From contig NZ_BMXQ01000001.1 of the NCBI RefSeq assembly GCF_014651835.1, positions 124,001 to 188,000 on the forward strand: a DNA stretch of 64,000 nucleotides. Direction: 5' to 3'. The stretch is from Pigmentiphaga litoralis. Its GTDB lineage: Bacteria > Pseudomonadota > Gammaproteobacteria > Burkholderiales > Burkholderiaceae_B. Every line of letters begins with the position of its first letter. The first letter of the stretch is position 1. The notes beneath the pieces were generated by a model that was not told the origin of the DNA, ran no database searches, and saw only the letters and a program-made list of their open reading frames with translations. Positions 1 to 7,208 of this stretch are shown in pieces. Made by a program: the position numbers and the translations under genes.

Positions 1-1
1 A

Positions 2-832
2 GAAGTGCGCGAGTCCATCACGGCCTACAAGACGTCGACCCTCGCGCTGGCCGTCCTGCTGGCCGCGGCCAGTCACCTGCTGTTCAGTTCGTTCGACCTG
101 CTCGGGCGCCTGTACACCCAGCATGGATTGAGCAAGCTGAAGGTGCTGCTGGTCGCGTCGATCAGCTACGTGTTCACACTGAATCTGGGCGCGCTGGTGG
201 GCGGCGTGGGCTTCCGCTATCGGCTGTATACGCGGCTGGGGCTCGACAAGGGCGTCATCACGCGGGTGTATGCCTTGAGCGTGATCAGCAATTGGCTGGG
301 CTACTTCGTGCTGGGCGGTGCGGCGTTTCTGTTCGCGCCGATCGACGTGCCCGATGGCTGGAAGGTCGGATCGACGGCGCTGCAGGTGCTGGGCGCGGCC
401 TTGCTGGCGATCGCGGTGGTGTATTTCTGCCTGTGCGCCTTTTCCAAGAAACGTACGTACACGATTCGCAAGCAGGAACTGACGCTGCCCGGTTTCCGGC
501 TTGCCGCAACGCAGTGCGCGATTTCGGTGGTGAACTGGTCGATCATGGCCAGCATCATCTACTTGCTGTTGCAGCAGAAAATCGAGTTCACGGCGGTGCT
601 GACGGTGCTGCTGATGAGCGCCGTGGCAGGGGTGCTGACCCACGTTCCGGCGGGGTTGGGCGTGCTGGAAGCCGTCTTCATCGCGATGCTGGGCGACCGG
701 ATGCCCGCTTCGGCGCTGTTGGCCGCCTTGCTGGCCTATCGGGCGATTTACTATCTCATTCCCCTGGTGATCGGGACGGTGGCCTACGCGGTGACCGAAG
801 CGCGCGCCAAGAAAATGAAGCAGGCGGGCTGA
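2..832 (+). CDS. YbhN/UPF0104-type lysylphosphatidylglycerol synthase-like membrane protein (5' truncated)
   Basis: At least 275 residues are present, and the reading frame stays open to the left edge, so the N-terminus is probably outside the window. The visible part is a polytopic inner-membrane protein with about six to seven hydrophobic segments. It has the features of the lysylphosphatidylglycerol synthase transmembrane (YbhN/UPF0104) family, including the conserved glycine-rich helix around 'HVPAGLGVLEA' and the C-terminal 'YRAIYYLIPL' segment. Family members are flippase-like integral proteins, and the stand-alone ones lack the aminoacyl-transferase domain; none is seen here. The opgC gene starts 10 bases downstream, so the two may be co-transcribed in an envelope-related unit. 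The exact function is unknown. Confidence 0.75.
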   Translation, partial: EVRESITAYKTSTLALAVLLAAASHLLFSSFDLLGRLYTQHGLSKLKVLLVASISYVFTLNLGALVGGVGFRYRLYTRLGLDKGVITRVYALSVISNWLGYFVLGGAAFLFAPIDVPDGWKVGSTALQVLGAALLAIAVVYFCLCAFSKKRTYTIRKQELTLPGFRLAATQCAISVVNWSIMASIIYLLLQQKIEFTAVLTVLLMSAVAGVLTHVPAGLGVLEAVFIAMLGDRMPASALLAALLAYRAIYYLIPLVIGTVAYAVTEARAKKMKQAG

Positions 833-842
833 GCCCGACGCC

Positions 843-2195
843 ATGTTGCCTTACCGTGGACCCCCTTTGCCCGTGACCATGCCGCCTTCCGCCACACCTT
901 CCCACTCCGCCGCGTCCGCTTCGGTCGGCATGGCCGCACCGCCTTCGGCGGGGCGGTCGCGCCGCTGGGAACTCGACGCCCTGCGCGGCCTTATGCTGGT
1001 GCTGATGCTCTCGACGCATCTGCCCACCTTTTTTGCCCTGCCCCTGGGCCAGCCCTTCGGCTTCGTATCGGCCGCCGAAGGCTTTGTGATGCTGTCGGCC
1101 TACATGGCGGGCCTGGTCTACACGCAGCGATCCATGAAGGACGGCATTCCCGCCATGCGCAAGGCCTTCCTGCGGCGCGCGCTGGTGGTCTACCTGTGCC
1201 AGGCGGCGTCGCTGCTGTTCCTGTTCACGGTGATCGCCTGGCTGGGCATGACCTTCGACCAGGCGGCTGCCCGCAACCTGATTTCCTTCTACCTGGCACA
1301 CCCCGGCACAGGCCTGTGGACATCGCTGCTGCTCATCTATAACCCGCCGCTGCTCGATATCCTTCCGATCTACGTCATGTTCATGCTGCTCAGCCCCTGG
1401 GTGCTGGCGTATGGCCTGCAGCACGGCTGGCGCGCCATCGCGGCCTTGAGCGGCGCGCTGTGGGTGGCGACGCAGTTCGGGCTGTCCAAGGTCTTGTACG
1501 ACTGGCTGGTGGCCATGACGGGCCTGTCGGTGCCGTTTCGCGAGACCGGGTCGTTCGAGACGTTTGCGTGGCAAGCCTTGTGGATCTTTGGCTTGTGGAT
1601 GGGCGCCCGGCATGCCCAAACGCCAGCCGAAGCGCGCGGCGCATTCCCGCGCTGGCTGGTCAACGCGTCCATCGTCATTGCCGTGGTGTTCTTTATCTGG
1701 CGCCACCTGACCGGCCAGGAACCGTTCGCGATGGGTCACCCGGTCAACTTCATCTTCGACAAGTGGCATCTGGGCCCGATGCGTCTGATCGACTTTTTTG
1801 CCCTGATGATCCTGGTGATTCACTTCGAATCGTGGCTCAAGGCCCGTGCCCCGCGGATGAAATGGCTGGAGACGATGGGCGCCGCGTCCTTGCCAGTGTT
1901 CTGTGCGCACCTGGTGCTGGTGCTGCTGGCGCTGGCCCTGTTGGGCGAGACCAATCCCGACCGCCCGATGTGGATCGATCCGGTCATGTTCGTGGGCTGC
2001 ATCGTCATTCTTTATATCGTGGCGCGCCTGGTGCTGGCGTTCGAGGCGCGCGGCACGCGCAAAAAAGCCGCCGCGGAGCCGGCTGATGCAAATGCAGTGC
2101 GGGGAGCAGGCGGAGAGGGTGCCGGCGCCTTGCGGACTAGCGCGCCGCCTGCTGCGTCGTCCCCATCGTCGACGAATCCAGATGTGCCGAGATGA
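843..2195 (+). CDS. opgC: OpgC-type membrane acyltransferase
   Basis: The 450-residue protein is very hydrophobic, with about ten predicted membrane spans. It opens with a Pro/Ser/Ala-rich tail and then the family-typical 'WELDALRGLMLVLM' first helix, characteristic of the OpgC/acyltransferase-3-like family. In enterobacteria OpgC transfers succinyl groups to periplasmic osmoregulated glucans; that role here is inferred from family only, because opgG/opgH are not in the window. An alternative start at 879 (MPPSAT...) would remove 12 residues. No strong ribosome site distinguishes the two. The 3' end overlaps the convergent SGNH hydrolase gene by 59 bases. Confidence 0.75.
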   Translation: MLPYRGPPLPVTMPPSATPSHSAASASVGMAAPPSAGRSRRWELDALRGLMLVLMLSTHLPTFFALPLGQPFGFVSAAEGFVMLSAYMAGLVYTQRSMKDGIPAMRKAFLRRALVVYLCQAASLLFLFTVIAWLGMTFDQAAARNLISFYLAHPGTGLWTSLLLIYNPPLLDILPIYVMFMLLSPWVLAYGLQHGWRAIAALSGALWVATQFGLSKVLYDWLVAMTGLSVPFRETGSFETFAWQALWIFGLWMGARHAQTPAEARGAFPRWLVNASIVIAVVFFIWRHLTGQEPFAMGHPVNFIFDKWHLGPMRLIDFFALMILVIHFESWLKARAPRMKWLETMGAASLPVFCAHLVLVLLALALLGETNPDRPMWIDPVMFVGCIVILYIVARLVLAFEARGTRKKAAAEPADANAVRGAGGEGAGALRTSAPPAASSPSSTNPDVPR

Positions 2196-2892
2196 TGGTG
2201 CGCCACAGCGCGTAGCCCGAGGCATTCAGGTGCAGGTCGTCTTCGCGGAAGAGTTCGCCGCGCGGCTTGCCTGATGCGTTCATCATCGGCGTGAAAATAT
2301 CGATGTAAGCGGCATTCGCTACCGATTGCGTATACGACTGGATCATGGCGTTCGTTTCGCGGATCTGCGGCAGCAGCTGCGTGCGCGACGGGCTGGGCTT
2401 GATCGAGATGTACACGATACGGGTGTCGGGCAGCGAGTCCCGTACGCCCTCGACAAAGTTCGAAAAGCTCTTGAGCACGTCCTGCGGCGTCAGGCCTTCC
2501 GCCAGATCGTTGTCACCCGCATAGACCAGCACTACCTTGGGCTTGTAGGGCGTGACCAGCTTTTGCAGGTGCGTCGCACAGTCCAGCATGCGCGAGCCGC
2601 CAAAGCCCCGCTTGACCACCACCGGCAAGGACTTGAAATCGGTTTCAAGGTCGCTCCACATGCGGATCGACGAGCTTCCCACGAAGAGGACGCCGCCCGG
2701 CTTGGGCGCGTGCAGTTTGTCTTCTTCGGCAAAGGCGGCAAAGCTTGCATCCCAGCGTGTATCGATGGCCGGCCGACTGACGGCGGGCGCATTGACCGCA
2801 ACGACGCTCTGGGCGTTGGCAAGGGGGATTCCGGCAAGTCCGAACACACCGGAAAGCGTGCACGTCAGGGCAATACGGCGAATCGACGTCAT
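2137..2892 (-). CDS. Exported SGNH/GDSL hydrolase family protein
   Basis: This is a 251-residue protein with an N-terminal signal peptide, probably cleaved after Ala27 (LANA|QS), so it should act in the periplasm or outside. The SGNH blocks are all visible: block I GSSS with the likely nucleophile Ser74, block II Gly in GFGGS (about 97-100), block III GDND with Asn129, and block V DDLH with the Asp218/His221 pair. The family contains esterases, lipases and carbohydrate deacetylases, and the substrate cannot be read from the sequence. The neighbouring OpgC gene hints at an envelope glycan or acyl-ester substrate, but that is speculation. The coding end runs into the end of opgC. Confidence 0.8.
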   Translation of the reverse strand: MTSIRRIALTCTLSGVFGLAGIPLANAQSVVAVNAPAVSRPAIDTRWDASFAAFAEEDKLHAPKPGGVLFVGSSSIRMWSDLETDFKSLPVVVKRGFGGSRMLDCATHLQKLVTPYKPKVVLVYAGDNDLAEGLTPQDVLKSFSNFVEGVRDSLPDTRIVYISIKPSPSRTQLLPQIRETNAMIQSYTQSVANAAYIDIFTPMMNASGKPRGELFREDDLHLNASGYALWRTIISAHLDSSTMGTTQQAAR

Positions 2893-3085
2893 TCAATACC
2901 TTGTGATGGCGGGGAAAGAGAAGATGGCCGGGCTGCTGCGAGCCGGTGTCCCATAATAGGACTAAGACATTGAAAAGAAAAAGGAAATTTGGTTGGATGT
3001 TGCAATGATGGCGGCTTGTCAAGGGAACAGGGCGGGCACGCCGATTGCTGAGTATCCCCTGTCAAAACCTACTCTGGAGAATTCC

Positions 3086-3562
3086 ATGAACAAGTCTTCC
3101 ATCCCCGCAGGTCAGAAGGTCGCCCTCAGCTTGTTGCTCGACGATCACCGCAAGGCCAAGAAGCTGTTCAAGGCGTTCGAAGACGCCAAGGACGATTCGG
3201 AAAAAGAAACCATCGCCCGTGAAGTCTGTATGGAATTGACCGTGCACACGCAGCTGGAAGAAGAGCTTTTCTATCCGGCGCTGCGCAAGGCGGACGAAGT
3301 TTTTGCCGACATGCTCGACGAAGCCGAAGTGGAACACGCCAGCGCCAAGGACCTGATTGCGCAGGTCGAGGCCATGCACCCGGGCGAAGCTCTGTTTGAC
3401 GCCAAGGTCACCGTGCTGGGCGAATACGTGAGCCATCACGTTGAAGAAGAAGAGGAAGAAATGTTCACGAAGGTCGTCAGCAAGAAGGTCGACCTGAAGG
3501 CACTGGGCGAGCAGATGAAGGCTCGCAAGGAAGAACTGATGCAGGCGGCCATGGCGACCTGA
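3086..3562 (+). CDS. Hemerythrin HHE cation-binding domain protein
   Basis: This 158-residue soluble alpha-helical protein has spaced His/Glu residues typical of the bacterial hemerythrin HHE domain (PF01814): His21, His54 followed by Glu58 (HTQLE), and a late His-His with an acidic run. These ligate a di-iron centre used for O2, NO or iron sensing, storage or stress defence. I chose the ATG at 3086 because GGAGA lies 5 bases upstream; the frame is open further left to 2993 without a better start. It is a single gene, followed by the initiator tRNA. The acidic segment 'VEEEEEEMF' near residue 120 is unusual but lies within the final helix. Confidence 0.88.
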   Translation: MNKSSIPAGQKVALSLLLDDHRKAKKLFKAFEDAKDDSEKETIAREVCMELTVHTQLEEELFYPALRKADEVFADMLDEAEVEHASAKDLIAQVEAMHPGEALFDAKVTVLGEYVSHHVEEEEEEMFTKVVSKKVDLKALGEQMKARKEELMQAAMAT

Positions 3563-3606
3563 TCGGCATTGCGCAGGCTGCGGTGGCGGGGCCGCGGGCC
3601 CGGTCC

Positions 3607-3635
3607 AAGCAGCCAGTGCAAAAATGGTGTAATAT
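3607..3635 (+). promoter_or_regulatory. Candidate promoter of tRNA-fMet
   Basis: A good -10 hexamer, TAATAT (3630-3635), lies 12 bases before the mature tRNA 5' end. The -35 position (AAGCAG, 3607-3612) is a poor match, so only the -10 is convincing. Confidence 0.35.
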
Positions 3636-3647
3636 TCATTTCTCAGA

Positions 3648-3724
3648 CGCGGGGTGGAGCAGTCTGGCAGCTCGTCGGGCTCATAACCCGAAGGTCACAG
3701 GTTCAAATCCTGTCCCCGCAACCA
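3648..3724 (+). tRNA. Initiator tRNA-fMet (CAT)
   Basis: The 77-nt cloverleaf has anticodon CAT at 3682-3684. Three features mark it as the initiator rather than elongator tRNA: the unpaired C1:A72 at the top of the acceptor stem (CGCGGGG against CCCCGCA), three consecutive G:C pairs closing the anticodon stem (GGG/CCC), and strong overall identity to the bacterial fMet sequence. The D-arm, the TTCAAAT T-loop with ACAGG/CCTGT stem, discriminator A73 and an encoded CCA tail are all present. A terminator follows immediately. Confidence 0.98.
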
Positions 3725-3733
3725 GATTTTCAG

Positions 3734-3767
3734 AACGGCCTTGGTGCTTTTGCATCAAGGCCGTTTT
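3734..3767 (+). terminator. Rho-independent terminator after tRNA-fMet
   Basis: Arms AACGGCCTTGGTGC and GCATCAAGGCCGTT form a 14-pair stem with one G-T mismatch and a TTTT loop, followed by a short T tract. It starts 9 bases after the tRNA CCA end. Confidence 0.85.
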
Positions 3768-3871
3768 GCTTTGGCTTCAGCCTTGTTGTTATGGGCCGAG
3801 GCGACCTTCCTTTTGGCCCAGGCCGTTTTCTTTGGTGCGATGGATGTCGTGTTTGTGACGGAGCAGATGGC

Positions 3872-4234
3872 GTGAATCGGATCGTCAAGTGGGCACTGAT
3901 CGTGGCCGTGGTGGGCATCGCAGGCTGGATCGCAAGCGTCTTGTTGACCGATACGCCTGACAAACACGCGCAACGCGTGGATGCCGCAATCTTGCGGCAA
4001 TGTCAGAACGCGATTCGAAGTCTGGCGCGCTTTGGCGACTCGGATCGCCCGGGCCCCGCCACTGGCGTTCGCAGCGAAGGCCGCATCACATTCGACTGGC
4101 CCGAAGGCAGCTTTTTCTTTCTTCAGGGCGACAATACCCGCGCCCCGCAGTCGGCACGGTGCCGTGCGCGTCTGGATACCCAGACCATTATTTATCTGCA
4201 GCTGCGCGACCAGGTCATCGTCGACGACAAATAG
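3872..4234 (+). CDS. Hypothetical membrane-anchored protein
   Basis: A protein of 120 residues starting at a GTG with GGAG 8 bases upstream. One N-terminal transmembrane segment (about residues 5-25, 'WALIVAVVGIAGWIASVLL') anchors a soluble domain of about 95 residues that is presumably periplasmic. The soluble part has two Cys (in 'RQCQNA' and 'SARCRA') that could form a disulphide and an aromatic-rich core 'FDWPEGSFFFLQ'. I do not recognise a family. The frame is open upstream across the tRNA, but those codons are not coding. A hairpin follows the stop. Confidence 0.6.
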   Translation: MNRIVKWALIVAVVGIAGWIASVLLTDTPDKHAQRVDAAILRQCQNAIRSLARFGDSDRPGPATGVRSEGRITFDWPEGSFFFLQGDNTRAPQSARCRARLDTQTIIYLQLRDQVIVDDK

Positions 4235-4263
4235 ATCGGGCTTTGGTTGGCTGTAAAAAGCAG

Positions 4264-4283
4264 AACGGGCCTTGCGGCCCGTT
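4264..4283. terminator. Hairpin between convergent genes
   Basis: A perfect 8-bp stem AACGGGCC/GGCCCGTT with a TTGC loop. Read on the minus strand it is followed by CTGCTTTTT, so it best terminates the small minus-strand gene ending at 4356. It can also serve the plus-strand gene ending at 4234. Confidence 0.6.
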
Positions 4284-4355
4284 GTCATGACATCTCCCGC
4301 CACATGCTGCGCGGTAGATGCCGCCGGGAATGCCCCGGCCGATCAAAAAAGCGGA

Positions 4356-4514
4356 CTAGCCGCCCATGGTCATTCTCATGAGCGCATCTGACGCATTGCG
4401 CTCTTGAATATCTGCGGTCTTTGCCGCTTTACAGAGTCCCAGGGCCAAGAGAAGTGCCATTGCCGGAAAAGAAACCGCAATGAGCGCTATGACCAAGAAT
4501 GTTGATGCATGCAT
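4356..4514 (-). CDS. Small single-span membrane protein, hypothetical
   Basis: A 52-residue protein. The start at 4514 is chosen over an upstream in-frame ATG because a strong GAGGAG ribosome site lies 6 bases before it. Residues 4-26 form a hydrophobic helix (FLVIALIAVSFPAMALLLAL), followed by a short polar tail rich in Lys, Ala, Asp and Met that probably faces the cytoplasm or periplasm. There is no recognisable family. It may belong to the many small inner-membrane proteins that modulate larger partners, but no partner is evident here. Confidence 0.55.
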   Translation of the reverse strand: MHASTFLVIALIAVSFPAMALLLALGLCKAAKTADIQERNASDALMRMTMGG

Positions 4515-4910
4515 GTCTCGCTCCTCATATTTTTTGTGATGGTGCGATTCCAATATAGATCCGCTTGCCCTCGGGCGATGCTCGGGACTTCCCTGTAGTT
4601 GTTACAGGGTGAAGACAAACTGCCACCACAGGATTAAGGGCTTTCACCAAGCTGTCCCCGCGTTGGTGCATAACCGCGGGTTATGTTTCTCCCAGAACCC
4701 TCGGTGCGCTGGCTGCGCAAACAAAAAAAGAGCGGGGGATCAGAAGGGAAAAGCGGCCTTGGCTTGCTATCCGCAAGTTGTGGGCCCGCTCCGGATCGGG
4801 TCGATGCCGCCCGGCCTTATGCTTCCGGTTGCAGTCCCACACAAGCGCTTGCCATGCGGACATGGTGGGACGCCTAGAATGCGGACTGGATCTTTCCCCG
4901 AAGGTGTCCC
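4515..4910. other. 396-bp gene-free stretch with two small inverted repeats
   Basis: This stretch lies between the divergently placed small membrane gene and the exported protein at 4911. No open frame here has convincing coding character. It contains two short inverted repeats: CCCTGT/ACAGGG (4591-4609, 7-nt loop) and CATAACC-GCG-GGTTATG (4669-4685). Both are candidates for regulatory sites of the flanking genes. Nothing else is recognised. Confidence 0.5.
4669..4685. promoter_or_regulatory. 17-bp palindrome, candidate operator
   Basis: Perfect 7-bp arms CATAACC/GGTTATG around GCG, in the gene-free region between divergent genes at 4514 and 4911. The symmetry and AT-rich arms resemble a dimeric repressor site. 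The regulator is unknown. Confidence 0.35.
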
Positions 4911-5423
4911 ATGTCCCATGCTTCCTGCACTGCCTTGATATCTGTTCCTTCCGCGTTGCGCCATGTGCTGGCGGGATCGGGCGCGGCCGTCGTGTTGATG
5001 ACCGCGGCCACCGCCTACGCGCAACCCGTCGACCAGGTCTGCCAGAAGACGCTGAACGGCATCAGCATCTGCGACGTGGCACGAGACGTTGCAGGCAAGA
5101 CTGCCGCGCAGCTGACACCGGCCACGCCGCCAGCGGCTCCGCCGGGCGCCACCCAGGCCATGCGCTACACGCGCGTCTATGCCCAGAGCAACCAGGTGGT
5201 GCTGGTCGGCCAGCTGTCGTCGGATCCGGTCGCCATGGCCCAGGGCTTTGCGTCGTCGGGCAAGACCTTGGACCAGGCGCGTGAAGAGATGATCCTGGCC
5301 GGCCGCCAGAGTGCGTGCGCACCTGCGTCACGGCCCTTCATCGATGCCGGCGGCGCCATCCGGATGACCGTGAATTTCCCGGACGGCTCGCCCTTCATGG
5401 ACACCGTCTACGCGCGTTGCTGA
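4911..5423 (+). CDS. Hypothetical exported protein
   Basis: A 170-residue protein with a signal peptide: polar start, hydrophobic 'AGSGAAVVLMTAATAYA' core and probable cleavage before Gln38. The mature part has paired cysteines near its start (CQKTLNGISIC) and further single cysteines near residue 136 and at the C-terminal Cys170, suggesting disulphides in the periplasm. A Pro/Ala-rich spacer (about 70-85) divides it into two parts. No family recognised. The ATG at 4911 has AAGGTG upstream. It stands alone, followed by the Nif11-like gene in the same direction. Confidence 0.6.
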   Translation: MSHASCTALISVPSALRHVLAGSGAAVVLMTAATAYAQPVDQVCQKTLNGISICDVARDVAGKTAAQLTPATPPAAPPGATQAMRYTRVYAQSNQVVLVGQLSSDPVAMAQGFASSGKTLDQAREEMILAGRQSACAPASRPFIDAGGAIRMTVNFPDGSPFMDTVYARC

Positions 5424-5475
5424 CGGCAGGGGCGCGCGCTCCTACAATCCGGCATTCATGCCCCGGAGCGCGACC

Positions 5476-5703
5476 ATGTCACAGCAACACGTACTGGCAT
5501 TTTTCCGTCTGCTTCACGATGACCCGCACCTGGCCGAGCGGGTGCACGACATACCCGATGCCGCCGACGCACCGAATCGCCTGTTGGAAATAGCCGCGTC
5601 GGTCGGCCTGCCGTTCACCCTGCGCGAACTCTATGCCGAACGCGACCGGGATCGTGACGGCTTCCAGGCGAGCGTGCCGGCGATCATGCGAAGAATGAAG
5701 TAG
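5476..5703 (+). CDS. Nif11-like small protein
   Basis: A 75-residue protein resembling the Nif11 domain (PF07862): an N-terminal 'MSQQHVLAFFRLLHDDPHL' helix, a central loop, and 'LLEIAASVGLPFTLREL', matching the family pattern of an alanine-rich helix followed by Gly-x-x-hydrophobic-Thr. Nif11 domains occur in nitrogen-fixation loci and as leader regions of ribosomal peptide precursors (N11P/nitrile hydratase leader). I chose ATG 5476, which has GGAG 8 bases upstream, over ATG 5458, which has no ribosome site. No core peptide rich in Cys/Ser/Thr follows the domain, and no maturation enzyme or transporter is nearby, so the role is unknown. Confidence 0.65.
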   Translation: MSQQHVLAFFRLLHDDPHLAERVHDIPDAADAPNRLLEIAASVGLPFTLRELYAERDRDRDGFQASVPAIMRRMK

Positions 5704-5830
5704 GCCTCTGGCGTGCTGCCACGCCCGAGCCTCCCTTGCAACGCCAGGCAAGATTATCGGCCCTGCTGTCTTCCGGGAGCTACGTATTAGCGGCTAGTAT
5801 GGCGGCTGCGCGTAGTCGAGAAGCCGGTTC

Positions 5831-6883
5831 ATGAATGGATTGTTAGGCCGTCGTCGTCGCCTGATCATCAGTGCGATGTGTGCCTGTGCTGGAGTGGTCG
5901 TCGGGGTGTTGTGGTGGTTCGAAACGAGCGCGGGATTGATCTCGCCCTTCGACCGGTATGGCTATCCCTTCCTGCTTGCCCTGTTCGTGGGCGGCATGAT
6001 CACCATCGTCAAGGCGCCGCGATATCGCGGCCATGCCGAGGGCATCGTCTACACGGGCGCCTCGCTGTATTTCATCGCCGCCTTGTTCTCGTTTACGGTC
6101 ATCCAGGCCGACAACCGCATCTATACCGTCGCGAACACCCTGCAGTGGATGCCGATCATGTACGTGGCGGCCTTCGTGCTGTTTCGCCATCGCGTCGCCA
6201 TCATCATGTCGGCCGGCATCTTCGTGCTGGCCATGCTGCCCAGTGTCGTCATCCTGGCTCTGTACGGCACCGGGTATTGGGACATGACGATCGCCGGCCT
6301 GCTGATCAACGCCTACACCGCCCACACCCTGATCCTGATCGCGCTGTCGCTGGTCGCGGTGCTGGACCGGGAATACGAACGCACGGCCCTGCTGGCGCGC
6401 AGCATGGAAACGGCAGCCTTGACCGACGGGTTGACCGGCATCGCCAACCGCCGCGGCCTGGACCAGATGTTTACCGGACTGTCGCAGCAACCTGGGGTGA
6501 TGGTCGGGCTGATCCTGGTGGACGTGGACCATTTCAAACGGGTGAATGACATCTACGGCCATCTGGTTGGCGATGAGCTGTTGATTTTCCTGGTCCGCCA
6601 CATCAACGAACAGTTGGGGCCCACGGACGTCCTGGGCCGATGGGGCGGGGAAGAGCTGCTGGTGGTATCGGTGGGCGTGGGCTACGACGCTACCCTGCAG
6701 CTGGCGGAGCGGATACGCGCGGTGATCTTCGCGTCCGCCCATCCGGTCGCCGGCCGCATCACCGTCAGCGCCGGCGTTACGGTCTGGACCAGCGGCACCC
6801 CGATTGCGGATGCCCTGCGCCAGGCCGACAAGGCCATGTACTGCGCCAAGACGCTGGGGCGCGATCGGGTCGAGGCGCTGTAG
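5831..6883 (+). CDS. Membrane diguanylate cyclase (GGEEL)
   Basis: This 350-residue protein has about six N-terminal membrane helices (residues about 10-185) followed by a GGDEF domain (about 195-350). It makes the second messenger c-di-GMP from two GTP at the inner membrane. The active-site signature is GGEEL at 272-276, an accepted active variant, preceded by the DxDHFKRVND metal/nucleotide segment. The product-inhibition I-site RxxD is not intact: the expected Arg is Gly (GPTD upstream of GRWGGEEL). It may therefore lack classical feedback inhibition. It stands alone and could contribute to the c-di-GMP pool that drives the cellulose operon further along. Confidence 0.88.
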   Translation: MNGLLGRRRRLIISAMCACAGVVVGVLWWFETSAGLISPFDRYGYPFLLALFVGGMITIVKAPRYRGHAEGIVYTGASLYFIAALFSFTVIQADNRIYTVANTLQWMPIMYVAAFVLFRHRVAIIMSAGIFVLAMLPSVVILALYGTGYWDMTIAGLLINAYTAHTLILIALSLVAVLDREYERTALLARSMETAALTDGLTGIANRRGLDQMFTGLSQQPGVMVGLILVDVDHFKRVNDIYGHLVGDELLIFLVRHINEQLGPTDVLGRWGGEELLVVSVGVGYDATLQLAERIRAVIFASAHPVAGRITVSAGVTVWTSGTPIADALRQADKAMYCAKTLGRDRVEAL

Positions 6884-6920
6884 CACAATGCAGGTTGGCA
6901 CAGTGAACCAGGATAGCTCC

Positions 6921-7115
6921 ATGATGAAGACAAGCTGCGCGTTGATGGCGGCGCTCGTGCTCTGCGCCGGCTGCATTTCCGTGCCCGCGGGCGGCTCGCC
7001 CACCCCGGCCCCGGCATGCCCGTTCGGCCAGTCCAGCGGCAGCTGCACCCCCGACCGCGACAGCAATTTCTGCCCGCCGGGCGATGCGCGCAAGGGGGCG
7101 TGCAAGGTGCGGTAG
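6921..7115 (+). CDS. Small cysteine-rich putative lipoprotein
   Basis: A 64-residue protein beginning MMKTSCALMAALVLCAGC. The short hydrophobic signal ending in A-G-C resembles a lipobox, though the -3 residue is Cys rather than Leu, so lipidation at Cys18 is likely but not certain. The mature part of about 45 residues is Pro/Ser/Gly-rich with four more cysteines (ACP, SGSC, NFC, GAC), likely two disulphides. The start at 6921 has AGGA upstream. No family recognised. It is adjacent to the diguanylate cyclase and in the same direction, about 40 bases after it. Confidence 0.5.
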   Translation: MMKTSCALMAALVLCAGCISVPAGGSPTPAPACPFGQSSGSCTPDRDSNFCPPGDARKGACKVR

Positions 7116-7208
7116 CTGGAGGTATGGCGTGCAGGCAACGTCTGACATGTCCCGGCGCCGTCAGGCGGTAAACTCACGGGTTGTCCGCGTGATTCCTGGC
7201 AGAACTCT

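Noticed and set aside
756-2225. 489-codon open frame antisense to opgC
   Set aside because: Low-complexity Arg/His/Gln composition typical of antisense frames in GC-rich genes.
3569-3871. Upstream part of the hypothetical protein frame crossing tRNA-fMet
   Set aside because: It overlaps the tRNA and its terminator; the GTG at 3872 has a good ribosome site and starts directly at the membrane segment.
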